A DNA stretch of 64,000 nt from Meridianimarinicoccus marinus (lineage in GTDB: Bacteria; Pseudomonadota; Alphaproteobacteria; Rhodobacterales; Rhodobacteraceae). The notes under the pieces were generated by a model that saw nothing but the letters and a program-made list of their open reading frames with translations, did no database searches and had not been told where the DNA came from. The translations under genes were made by a program, and so were the position numbers. The first letter of the stretch is position 1. Each line of letters opens with the position of its first letter. Shown in pieces: positions 36,201-42,832 of this stretch. The stretch covers positions 1 through 64,000 of the forward strand of contig NZ_JBFBVU010000008.1 in NCBI RefSeq assembly GCF_040689105.1. The letters run 5' to 3'.

Positions 36201-36700
36201 TTGAAGGCGGCGGCCTGACCGACCACCTCGCGCACCTGTCCGAAGCTGGATTTCTGCGCCCCCAACTCGCCCTCGACCGCCGCCAGCCGGGCGTCGAAAT
36301 CCATCACCTTGCTGTTGACACTGTCCAGCGTGGTCTTGATCGGGCTCTTTTCCAGCTTCTTGACCACGCTGTCGACGCGGGCCTCGAACTGTTTGGTCTT
36401 GGTCTCGATGACCTCCAGCATTTCGTCGGCGGTCTTGGCGATGGTTTTCAGCGCCCCGGCCTTGCCCATCAGGCGCACGATGACCCGCAGCTTGCCGATG
36501 TCGTCGCCGAAGGAGTCCAGTTCGTCCCGCAGGGCCACGACCTTCTCGATGGCCCGGTCGAACACGTCCAGCGCGTCGATGACCTTGGCGGTTTCGGTCC
36601 GCATCTCGCCGACGTTGTTCAGGCTGGTCTGCAAGCCGCTGTCATAATCTTCAATGGCGGTGACGGCGTTGGAAAGATCAAGCAGCGGCGGCGTGCTCAT
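30266..36700 (-). CDS. Giant RTX-repeat protein with helical head and LamG-like domain
   Basis: About 2,144 residues. Residues 1-~400 lack RTX repeats and are mostly helical with coiled-coil character (for example AIEKVVALRDELDSFGDDIG, DSVVKKLEKSPIKTTLDSV). From ~405 to ~2,110 there are many calcium-binding nonapeptides of the type GGxGxDxLx in several blocks. A laminin-G/concanavalin-like domain sits at ~1,110-1,310 (GSWTIEAWFQTTD, ELFVDGVSVDK, GVIEEIRVWDVA). Near the C-terminus a module containing GW(S/T)GVER(I/V)NG recurs about every 110-115 residues (~1,752, ~1,863, ~1,980). The last residues (TSSDFDFV) resemble a type I secretion tail. The start at 36700 has GGGAG upstream. No type I exporter is encoded nearby. 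Adhesin, S-layer-like or toxin roles are all possible; no enzymatic domain was recognised. Confidence 0.88.
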   Translation of the reverse strand: MSTPPLLDLSNAVTAIEDYDSGLQTSLNNVGEMRTETAKVIDALDVFDRAIEKVVALRDELDSFGDDIGKLRVIVRLMGKAGALKTIAKTADEMLEVIETKTKQFEARVDSVVKKLEKSPIKTTLDSVNSKVMDFDARLAAVEGELGAQKSSFGQVREVVGQAAAFNATPIQWTGTLVETPAALLGEINQQYDNAKALLDSFSADVPEGDFQPIIDLDAAVRKVTSLLDNFSKPLNEVYKLLEPIEPLLAAVDFLASLTIDPVINKIQEAIGIDDIIDKAKAQVERLLPSLSILDHLDGAFDLAVTTLTDFDLNTKTYPVEQSGGGTLDVPDPLGIVAWVEGELKDKLQEFLLNGAKTLIADAGLSAGGYGVALEIPPHLPGANTSQPPLTGSDGDNDLTALIHDIVMIGDQHDNIITALGGENMLIGGAGEDELIGVDGEDDYFAGGQGDDTLRGGTGAMDTAFYFGDITQYVVSRESENAPVVVEHISPIAGVSLDGRDTLYDIESLEFRNRVVDVDVLLKNQQRVAPGTSFTAPAPVQNPDGSYDPSFLFADTPGSTTGVTMTGSLGDDVIAGGAGDDTLSGGAGNDSFTGGGGDDTIDGGAGIDTFSYYDDGVGGGHDIEVDLAAGSFRLTGRQIATLTSIENVVAEDATNSLLFGDANGNGLTGGFSDDLIDGRGGNDAISGGDGRDILIGGPGIDQLFGGDDNDYLVVGDADTSAAQRYDGGDGTDTLDYSFTNPTQSNGPLNHSWLTGNTGFNPDDKAEVQQGSGPVRIYAGQGKVERMAADLTTVLVTEYTQSIESYVGSDFNDVIHGGTGAMAAHSLDGAGGDDVIYAEGARGTIRTGDGIDTVYAGTGGAGYIGDSEDTLYLESVDDLRWHVEDIGATSRKIQAFLATDTVEIKSASGASNPGAGSVQGFGTIFGSDFDDSFDISRSGIRDEAAVVVHGGEGDDDFSFHMRGATPNNGHFYEAHGEAGNDHFAVAYNAELDGGDGDDSFALRGNGGATRFINASGGTGTDMFQVNRVNGIIDGGEGTDIVSAFDSNPLEGLTVNLLAQQITYAGDSSKVTTLRNIEVLIGSDLHGDTLSGGHLGDKLIGAGGNDVLEGIMGARNAPDIASYYKTTSSASKLPLNGSWTIEAWFQTTDVDSDYNRLISRPIGGLQTFSLAVRNGDGHTRFDRDTGGFYAISGGAVADGQTHHMAGVYDEVAQTFELFVDGVSVDKLVNLQGAPRDDPAEIFIGRFSDTSKQSFDGVIEEIRVWDVARAATQITADPTAITAANEPDLKLHMVGGTADTQLSVSKGAAFGPVYLDQSSGDDLLYGGAGNDILAGGDGDDLLHGGTGADMLYGGTGRDTASYASAAPGANGGALEVSEFSNVTVDLQAGTAVVHNSVAAVDIHISSPTIWPAFSNLLLQHGTLVATRTVRIVPSESGTAGQNLVSTMRASPLATVTDTTANRDVTETLDGIENVVGGVGADTILGDGGSNTLRGGAGADTLDGRGGDDFFGLEGNDTARGGAGNDTFFIGAGALSIDGGSGTDTLDFGELGTRLLDITNSDGSVSEVEQTVELGLVRYDMAGGFYIADFEIDVPVWSDTGTHEARGGLSPRAVLETDAAYANSADDLSRVVPTGTQYLVSFEKQIQSFRGDFTNIEVISSSSHVEVLQETATSGDDFIRGGLNHDTLNGMAGNDILIGDLGTDHLDGGVGDDDMRGGGGDDFLVVDSTGDKVDGGDGYDRVAIIVGTGFDVDLTTWAAIEEVEGAGGDDTLDGSKAFSRLTLFGRAGQDELRGGFGNDQLFGGSQDDMLFGGDSTDSLFGDSGADWMDGGEQSDFYVFDGGDTIQDSGTRGYDKAQTNNASGVTVSLAGWSGVERINGFTGNDRINGSGQTDALLLFGDSGNDILSGGSGNDVLIGGDGNDTLNGGGGNDILLGGTGDDVFDGGAGNDVLYIGEPGDYVFDGGAGFDKAVVTDTNGIILSIGGWTGVERVNGLTGDDNIEANGLATAITLVGSAGNDVLAGGSAGDVLYGGADDDRLFGGDGADALIGSVGNDYFDGGDGGDFYLGGAGVDTFVWKAGFGRDVVKDYTDGVDRLDFRFHTGVADISDLTFMQSGAHTVIRLAAGGPDKITLADVLATDLTSSDFDFV

Positions 36701-36827
36701 GGCAAACTCCCGGTCGAAAGACACATCTGGAATGAAGCCATGTTAACCCTTTATCCTTCCTCGGCGTAATGAATTCGGAATAATCGTGCGCAGGCATTCC
36801 CGGCTTGCGCCGCGACACAGACGAAAA

Positions 36828-36853
36828 ACCCCCGCAAACGGCGTTGCGGGGGT
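36828..36853 (-). terminator. Intrinsic terminator of the SDR gene
   Basis: ACCCCCGCAA (36828-36837) and TTGCGGGGGT (36844-36853) form a perfect 10-bp stem with a 6-nt loop. On the minus strand it is followed by TTTTCG, giving a run of five T with the last stem base. It lies 27 bp after the SDR stop, in the right orientation. It also insulates the RTX promoter region. Confidence 0.9.
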
Positions 36854-36880
36854 GAGATTTCCAACCGGGTTTGTGCGGCC

Positions 36881-37642
36881 TCAGGGCAGGCGCACGGCCC
36901 CGTCCAGACGCAGGGTTTCGCCGTTCATATAGGTGTTCCGGATCAGGAACAGCACCGCGTCGGCGAACTCGGACGGCTTGCCCAGACGCTTGGGAAACAC
37001 CACGTCCTTGGCCAGTTGCGCGCAGACTTCCTCGCCCAGTTCTTCGGCCATGGGGGTCAGGAACAGCCCCGGCGCGATGGCGTTGACGCGGATGCCGTTG
37101 CGGGCCAGATCGCGCGCCACCGGCAGGCTGGTCGCGGCGATGCCGCCTTTCGAGGCCGCATAGGCCGCCTGCCCGCGCTGCCCGTCGAACGCCGCAACCG
37201 AAGCGGTGTTGACGATCACCCCGCGTTCGCCATCCAAGCCGGGGGCGGCCTCGGCCATGCGCGCCGCCACCAGCCGCAGCACGTTGAAGGTGCCCTTCAG
37301 GTTCACGTCAATCACCTTGGCGTAGGCGTCCAGCGGATGCGGCCCGGCCTTTCCCAATGTGGTCTTGGCCAGCACGATGCCGGCGCAATTCACCGCCGCA
37401 CCGGGGATGCCGAAAGCGGCCTCGACCGCGCGCAAGGCCTCGGCCACGCTGGCCGCGTCACTCACATCCACCGAGCGGAACATGGTTGCCGCGCCCAGGT
37501 CCGACACCAGAGCCGCGCCGCGTTCGGCGTTCAGATCGAAGATCGCCACGCGCGCGCCTTGCGCCACCAGCGCCCGTACGGTGGCTTCGCCCAGCCCCGA
37601 TGCCCCGCCCGTGACAATCGCCGTCAATCCGTTCAGATCCAT
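36881..37642 (-). CDS. Short-chain dehydrogenase, HSD17B10-like 3-hydroxyacyl-CoA type
   Basis: A 253-residue classical SDR. The NAD loop is TGGASGLG (11-18), with NCAG at 85-88 and the catalytic triad S148, Y161, K165 (YAASK). D36 after the second strand favours NAD over NADP. The overall pattern (GAAVNCAGI, VNTASVAAFDGQRGQAAY, FPKRLGKPSEFA) resembles 3-hydroxyacyl-CoA / 3-hydroxy-2-methylbutyryl-CoA dehydrogenases (HSD17B10 type), suggesting fatty-acid or isoleucine breakdown. The start at 37642 has GAGGAGG. It stands alone, ended by an intrinsic terminator; tauC ends 139 bp upstream on the same strand, so read-through is possible. Confidence 0.85.
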   Translation of the reverse strand: MDLNGLTAIVTGGASGLGEATVRALVAQGARVAIFDLNAERGAALVSDLGAATMFRSVDVSDAASVAEALRAVEAAFGIPGAAVNCAGIVLAKTTLGKAGPHPLDAYAKVIDVNLKGTFNVLRLVAARMAEAAPGLDGERGVIVNTASVAAFDGQRGQAAYAASKGGIAATSLPVARDLARNGIRVNAIAPGLFLTPMAEELGEEVCAQLAKDVVFPKRLGKPSEFADAVLFLIRNTYMNGETLRLDGAVRLP

Positions 37643-37781
37643 TCTCGCCTCCTCGCTGTTGGCACCCTTCTAGGCCCCGGCGCCGGGATCCGACAAGCGG
37701 GGCATCCGCGACGAAACGACCGTTCAATTAAAAGGCGCGCCGGTCAAGCGCGCCCTTTCCTGCGGAGCAGTTGCCGTCGGA

Positions 37782-39047
37782 TCAGGAGCGGCCCTTCCAC
37801 GGCACCAGATAATTCTCGGCCCGGCGCATCAGGATGTCGATGCTGTAGCCGATGATGCCGATCAGGACGATGCCCATGATGACGATATCGGTCAGCTGGA
37901 ACTTCGAGGCCGCGATGATCATCATGCCTGCGCCTTTCTGCGCCGCCACCAGTTCAGCCGCGACCACGGTGCCCCAGCAGACGCCCATGGCCACCCGTGC
38001 CCCGGTGAAGATCTCGGGCAGCGAGTTGGGCACGATCACGAAGCGCAGTATCTGGAACTTGCTGGCCCCCAGCGAATAGGCGGCATGCACCTTCGAGATG
38101 TTGACCCCCGACACCCCGGCCCGCGCCGCGATGGTCATGATCCACAGCGCCGCCAGAAACAGCAGCACGATCTTGCCGGTTTCCCAGATGCCGAACCAGA
38201 TGATGACCAGCGGGATCAGCGCCAGCGGCGGCACCGGGCGCATGAATTCGACGATGGGATCGAACCAGCCGCGAAACCAGCCCGACAACCCCATGGCATA
38301 GCCCAGCGGTATGCCCACCAGAGAGCCCAGCACGAAGCCCAGGATCACCCGGAACAGGGACCAGCCCAGATGCTCCCACAGGGTGAAGTTCTGATAGCCG
38401 TCGCTGGCGATCTCGAAGAAGCGTTTGACCACGGCTTCCGGCGCCGGCATCCAGATCGGCTCCATCTGCAGACCCTTCTCGGGCGTGAAGTTGAGCGAGC
38501 CTTTGGCGGTCATCGACACCTCGCCATTGGCCACCTTCACCACCTCGCCGGGGGCAATGGGCTGGCTGTCGATCGAGATGATGGCATAGCCGTCCTCGTC
38601 CTGCCCCTCGTCGTTGCGATGCGCCCCCAGAAGCGAGCTGCGCCAGGCGCCCATCGCGGTGGAATAGTTCTTGGCGAAGCCGTCGCCGGGATCGATCTCG
38701 GGCGCGTCGTGGGATTCCGACACGTCATGCACAAGCACCGTGACGGTGGCGGCATCGGTCTGGCCCTGCGCGTTACGCGCCGTGTAGGTGAAACTGGTTT
38801 CGCCCTTGAACGGCCCCGGCACATGGAACGGCACCAGCTTCGATCCGGTGAACGCGCCCCAGATCAGGAAGATCACCAGCACCGAGATGATCGAGGCCGC
38901 CCGGTCGGGCCGCACCGCACTTTCATCGCCAAAGGTCACGGTCTTGAGCGAGGTGAAATCGTTTTTCGGCGTGGTGATCCGGCGCACCGCCCCCACCAAA
39001 AGCGCCGCGCCCACGAACAGCCCGATGTAAAGCGCCAGGACCATCAT
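37782..39047 (-). CDS. tauC: Taurine ABC transporter permease with periplasmic insertion
   Basis: A 421-residue permease; TauC/SsuC proteins are usually about 250-280. The C-terminal part (residues ~200-421) is an ordinary BPD_transp_1 permease, with the coupling loop HAAYSLGASKFQILRFVIVP. The N-terminal part has two membrane segments (~4-22 and ~51-68) and then ~115 extra residues predicted to be periplasmic. These include SFTYTARNAQGQTDAATVTV (85-104) and GSLNFTPEKG (183-192), both reminiscent of bacterial cadherin-like or Ig-like repeats. The insertion lies between VPFHVPGPF and EPIWMPAPE, two copies of the loop that normally precedes the permease core. The start at 39047 overlaps the tauB stop (ATGA). 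The substrate is assigned from context. Confidence 0.87.
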   Translation of the reverse strand: MMVLALYIGLFVGAALLVGAVRRITTPKNDFTSLKTVTFGDESAVRPDRAASIISVLVIFLIWGAFTGSKLVPFHVPGPFKGETSFTYTARNAQGQTDAATVTVLVHDVSESHDAPEIDPGDGFAKNYSTAMGAWRSSLLGAHRNDEGQDEDGYAIISIDSQPIAPGEVVKVANGEVSMTAKGSLNFTPEKGLQMEPIWMPAPEAVVKRFFEIASDGYQNFTLWEHLGWSLFRVILGFVLGSLVGIPLGYAMGLSGWFRGWFDPIVEFMRPVPPLALIPLVIIWFGIWETGKIVLLFLAALWIMTIAARAGVSGVNISKVHAAYSLGASKFQILRFVIVPNSLPEIFTGARVAMGVCWGTVVAAELVAAQKGAGMMIIAASKFQLTDIVIMGIVLIGIIGYSIDILMRRAENYLVPWKGRS

Positions 39048-39850
39048 GCGACATTCTCCGTCCGGCCCATGATTTCCTCTTCCATCTCCCAGATCATCGA
39101 CAGGATCTCATCGCGGGTTTCGGCGAAACCTTCGCTTTTCTTGACCTCGCGCAGGTCCATGTTGACGCCCCGGTCGGCAAACGGCAGACGATATTCCTTG
39201 TGGATGCGGCCCGGACGCGGCGCCATGACGATCAGGCGTTCGCCCAGCAACAGCGCCTCTTCGACCGAATGGGTGATCAGGATCACGGTCTTGCCGCTTT
39301 CTTTCCACAGCTTCAGCACCAGCGCCTGCATCTTCTCGCGGGTCAGCGCGTCCAGCGCGCCTAGCGGTTCGTCCATCAGGATCACATCGGGATCATTGGC
39401 CAGACAGCGGGCCAGCGCCACGCGCTGCTGCATCCCGCCCGACAGCTCATAGACCGCCTTTTCCTTGAAATCGCTCAGCCCCACGGTGTTCAGCAGGTGA
39501 TCGACGATCTTGCGGGTCTCGCCCGACGGCATCCCCTTCATGCGCGGGCCGAAGCCCACGTTCTCGCGCACGCTCATCCATTCGAACAGGGCGCCCTTCT
39601 GGAACACCATGCCGCGCTCGGCGTCGGGGCCATGCACCGTGTGCCCGTTCAGCACCACCCGCCCCTCGGTGGCCGCCAGAAATCCGGCGACGATGTTCAA
39701 AAGCGTGGTCTTGCCGCAACCCGACGGACCCAGAACCGACAGGATCTCGCCCTCCTGGATATCGAGCGACACATCCTTCAGCGCCTGAACATGCGTGCCG
39801 TTGGGCAGATCGAACCGCATGGATATCTTTTCAATGGACAGGCCGGTCAT
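39044..39850 (-). CDS. tauB: Taurine ABC transporter ATPase
   Basis: A 268-residue ATPase of the nitrate/sulfonate/taurine class. Walker A is GPSGCGKTT (41-49), signature LSGGMQQRVALARCL (~135-149), Walker B VILMDEPLGALD, switch histidine in ILITHSVEEALLL. The tail after ~225 is slightly longer than usual, rich in charged residues (IWEMEEEIMG). It lies between tauA (78 bp upstream) and tauC (4-bp overlap). Confidence 0.93.
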   Translation of the reverse strand: MTGLSIEKISMRFDLPNGTHVQALKDVSLDIQEGEILSVLGPSGCGKTTLLNIVAGFLAATEGRVVLNGHTVHGPDAERGMVFQKGALFEWMSVRENVGFGPRMKGMPSGETRKIVDHLLNTVGLSDFKEKAVYELSGGMQQRVALARCLANDPDVILMDEPLGALDALTREKMQALVLKLWKESGKTVILITHSVEEALLLGERLIVMAPRPGRIHKEYRLPFADRGVNMDLREVKKSEGFAETRDEILSMIWEMEEEIMGRTENVA

Positions 39851-39928
39851 GGCTGAACCTCCGCGCGCGGGTTTCGGGACCGGGGCAGGCGCAACCCGCC
39901 CCGGAGTCTGTCGGCAGATGCGGCGCGC

Positions 39929-40927
39929 CTACATTTCAGAGGCCGCCTGCAGCGGCGCGCTGTTGACCGCGCTCTCATAGCTGTCGCGGGCGGACGGGAT
40001 CGAGCCCGCATCCCTGAACACCTGCGCCACGCCCAGCATGAACGCCTGCACGTTGCCACCCAGCCACGTGCTGCTGAGCTGATCCTCGACCGAGGGGAAG
40101 GAGAAGCCCTTGACGTATTCGCGGGTCGCTTCCAGCTCCATGCCGGCGTCTTCGGCCATGGCGGTCAGATAGGCTTCGGTATCCTCGCCCGCGTTCCACG
40201 CCGCATTGGCGTCCGCGGTCACCTTCAGGAACTTGGCCAGAAGCTCCTCGTTCTCGGCGGCGAAACTGGCGGGCACCGAGGTCACGTCGAACACCAGGAT
40301 GCCGACCTCTTCCTTCTCGGCGCCGGTCAGCAGCACGTTGCCATGCTCGGCCATGCGCTGCACCGAGGCGCCGTAGCCGCAGACCATGTCCAGACTGCCC
40401 TGCGAGAAGGCGGCGGCGCCTTCGGGCGGCGCCATGTCGACGATTTCCATGGTCGTGATATCGACGCCGAAATGGCTCATCTGTTTCAGGAACCCGTAGT
40501 GCGCGGCGGTGCCGATGGGAATACCGACCTTCTTGCCTTCCAGTTCCTTGACGCTGGCCTTGTCAATTTCCAGCGCTTCGGCGACGAAGCAGTTGTCGTT
40601 TTCGGAATAGGACACGGCCACATCCACGACCTGAAGATCCTGCCCCGCCGAGGTTGCCACCACGAAGGGCGGCAGGCCCTGGCTGACCGAGATCTGCACA
40701 TCGCCCGAGGCCATCGCCGCGGACATGGCGGTGCCGGTGTCGAAGGACACCCAGTTGATATCGACGCCCAGGGCCTCTTCGTATTTGCCCATGACCTTGG
40801 CGTATTGGAACGGCATCGGCCATTCCAGGAAATAGGCCACGGTCAGGTCCTGGGCCATGGCGGCCTGCGCCCCGGCGGTCATGGCCAGTGCTGCCACCGT
40901 TCCTGCAAGTTTCGTCTTCAGCGTCAT
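39929..40927 (-). CDS. tauA: Taurine-binding periplasmic protein
   Basis: A 332-residue substrate-binding protein with a signal peptide (1-25, cleavage at AMA-QD). The NMT1/TauA-like fold shows VAYFLEWPMPFQYAKVMG, the ligand-binding region VGIPIGTAAHYGFLKQM, and DMVCGYGASVQRMAEHG. The start at 40927 (MTLKTKLAG) follows GGAGA and is preferred over a long in-frame upstream extension that crosses the regulatory region. It heads tauABC, and shares the intergenic region with divergent tpa, where TauR-like direct repeats lie. Confidence 0.93.
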   Translation of the reverse strand: MTLKTKLAGTVAALAMTAGAQAAMAQDLTVAYFLEWPMPFQYAKVMGKYEEALGVDINWVSFDTGTAMSAAMASGDVQISVSQGLPPFVVATSAGQDLQVVDVAVSYSENDNCFVAEALEIDKASVKELEGKKVGIPIGTAAHYGFLKQMSHFGVDITTMEIVDMAPPEGAAAFSQGSLDMVCGYGASVQRMAEHGNVLLTGAEKEEVGILVFDVTSVPASFAAENEELLAKFLKVTADANAAWNAGEDTEAYLTAMAEDAGMELEATREYVKGFSFPSVEDQLSSTWLGGNVQAFMLGVAQVFRDAGSIPSARDSYESAVNSAPLQAASEM

Positions 40928-41082
40928 CTTCCATCTCCGTGTTGCAATCGGCGTGGACCGGTGCGGGCCGACACCCGGACGCGGCGCGGTTGTTCTGTTT
41001 TTCCGTCGCTGCGCATTTCGGTCCACCAGATCAGGACCGAGCCTAGGGCGGGCCTTGTCGTGCTGACAACAGGCTTGCCGGT

Positions 41083-41115
41083 TTGGCCTTACAGAGAATG
41101 TCAGACTGGCCCTAT
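41083..41115 (+). promoter_or_regulatory. Paired TauR-type direct repeats between tauA and tpa
   Basis: TTGGCCTTAC (41083-41092) and CTGGCCCTAT (41106-41115) are direct repeats with a 23-bp period, in the tauA/tpa divergent region. They resemble the direct repeats (CTGGACYTAA type) that I recall as the binding site of Rhodobacter capsulatus TauR. The same spacing is found upstream of xsc. The copies are degenerate, so the assignment rests on the shared spacing and context. MocR-type activators typically use two direct half-sites. Confidence 0.6.
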
Positions 41116-41208
41116 TCCGCGCCCGTTCCCTGTGCACTTAGAAAACTTGAACATGGCGCTAGACCGGGTCAGGCTGGCCAGGTCGCGCCATTGGGAAGGA
41201 ACGCTGGC

Positions 41209-42594
41209 ATGAATCAGAACATCTCTCGCAACGATCTGTCGGATGTGGTCGCCGCAGACCGGGCGCACATGTGGCATCACCTGATGCAGCACAAACCGCT
41301 TGAGACCAACGACCCGCGGATCATCGTCGAAGGCCGGGGCCTGAAGGTCTGGGACCAGAACGGCAAGGAGTTCATCGATTCCGTCTCGGGCGGGGTCTGG
41401 ACGGTGAATGTCGGCTACGGGCGCGAAAGCATCGCCAACGCGGTGCGAGACCAGATCCTGAAGATGAACTTCTGGGGCGGCGCCATGGGCACGGTGCCGG
41501 CGGCGCAATTCGCCGAGAAGCTTCTGGACAAGATGCCGGGGATGAGCCGGGTCTATTATTCGAACTCGGGATCCGAGGCCAACGAGAAAGCCTTCAAGAT
41601 GGTCCGCCAGATCGCTCACAAGCGCCACGGCGGCCGCAAGCACAAGATCCTGTACCGCGAACGCGACTACCACGGCACCACCATCGCCTGCCTGTCGGGC
41701 GGCGGCCAACCCGAGCGCAACGCCCAATACGGCCCCTATACGCCGGGTTTCGTCGAGGTGCCGCACTGCCTGGAATACCGCGCACAGTGGGATCTGACCG
41801 GCGAGGCCTATGGCCAGCGCGCCGCCGATGCCATCGAGGAGGTGATCCTGCGCGAAGGCCCCGACACCGTCGGTGCCCTGTGCCTGGAACCGGTGACCGC
41901 CGGCGGCGGCGTGATCCTGCCCCCGCCGGGCTACTGGCCGCGCGTGCAGGAGATCTGCCGCAAGTACGACATCCTGCTGCACATCGACGAGGTGGTCTGT
42001 GGCGTCGGGCGCACCGGCGCCTGGTTCGGCTATCAGAATTACGGCGTCCAGCCCGATTTCGTGACCATGGCCAAGGGCGTGGCCTCGGGCTATGCCGCGA
42101 TTTCCTGCACCGTGACCACCGAAGCGGTGTTCGAGCAGTTCAAGGATGACGACAGCGATCCGCTGAACTATTTCCGCGACATCTCGACCTTCGGCGGCTG
42201 CACCGCCGGGCAGGCGGCGGCCATGGAAAACATGGCGATCATCGAACGCGAAGACCTGCTGGACAACACCAGGGCCATGGGCGCGCGGATGCTGGACAAC
42301 CTGCGCGCGCTTCAGGACAAGCATGCGGTGATCGGGGACGTGCGCGGCGCGGGGCTGTTCTGCGGCGCCGAGCTGGTCGCGGATCGCGGCACCAAGGAGC
42401 CGGTCAGCGAAAAGCAGGTGGGCGCGGTGCTGGCCGACGTGCTGGGCCAGGGCGTCATCATCGGCGCCACCAACCGGTCGCTGCCGGGGTTCAACAACTC
42501 GCTGTGCTTCGCCCCGCCGCTGATCGCCACGGCCGATGACATCGACGCCATCACCGGCGCCGTGGACGGGGCCCTGAGCCGGGTTTTCGGCTAG
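41209..42594 (+). CDS. tpa: Taurine--pyruvate aminotransferase
   Basis: A 461-residue class III PLP aminotransferase that moves the amino group from taurine to pyruvate, giving sulfoacetaldehyde and alanine. YSNSGSEANEKAFKMVR (117-133) binds PLP phosphate; HIDEVVCGVGRTG (258-270) holds the pyridine-N aspartate; MAKGVASGYA places K289 as the Schiff-base lysine. The ATG at 41209 has GGAAGGA at 41194-41200. Context (tauABC, tauR, xsc) supports Tpa strongly over other class III transaminases such as beta-alanine--pyruvate transaminase. Confidence 0.94.
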   Translation: MNQNISRNDLSDVVAADRAHMWHHLMQHKPLETNDPRIIVEGRGLKVWDQNGKEFIDSVSGGVWTVNVGYGRESIANAVRDQILKMNFWGGAMGTVPAAQFAEKLLDKMPGMSRVYYSNSGSEANEKAFKMVRQIAHKRHGGRKHKILYRERDYHGTTIACLSGGGQPERNAQYGPYTPGFVEVPHCLEYRAQWDLTGEAYGQRAADAIEEVILREGPDTVGALCLEPVTAGGGVILPPPGYWPRVQEICRKYDILLHIDEVVCGVGRTGAWFGYQNYGVQPDFVTMAKGVASGYAAISCTVTTEAVFEQFKDDDSDPLNYFRDISTFGGCTAGQAAAMENMAIIEREDLLDNTRAMGARMLDNLRALQDKHAVIGDVRGAGLFCGAELVADRGTKEPVSEKQVGAVLADVLGQGVIIGATNRSLPGFNNSLCFAPPLIATADDIDAITGAVDGALSRVFG

Positions 42595-42676
42595 GCGGCC
42601 CGCGCGGGGGACAGATCCAGACGGGGGCGGCTCCCGCCCCCTTTTGGCCTGACGGCCGCAAGGCGTTGGGCCGGGC

Positions 42677-42695
42677 GCCGCGCCTGCGGCGCGGC
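42677..42695 (+). terminator. GC-rich hairpin after tpa
   Basis: GCCGCGCC (42677-42684) and GGCGCGGC (42688-42695) form an 8-bp stem with a 3-nt loop, about 80 bp after the tpa stop in a very GC-rich 238-bp gap before tauR. No T-run follows. It may reduce read-through into tauR. Confidence 0.3.
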
Positions 42696-42832
42696 GCGGT
42701 TGCACCCGCTGCCCCCGCACGGAAAAACGGCAACCGCCCGCTTGCGCGCCACATTTCCGGCCCGTCTGTCGATGCCTTGCACATGCCCCCCCGACGGCCT
42801 AGGCTTCCTGCGCACCAAAGCCGGGAAGCTCG

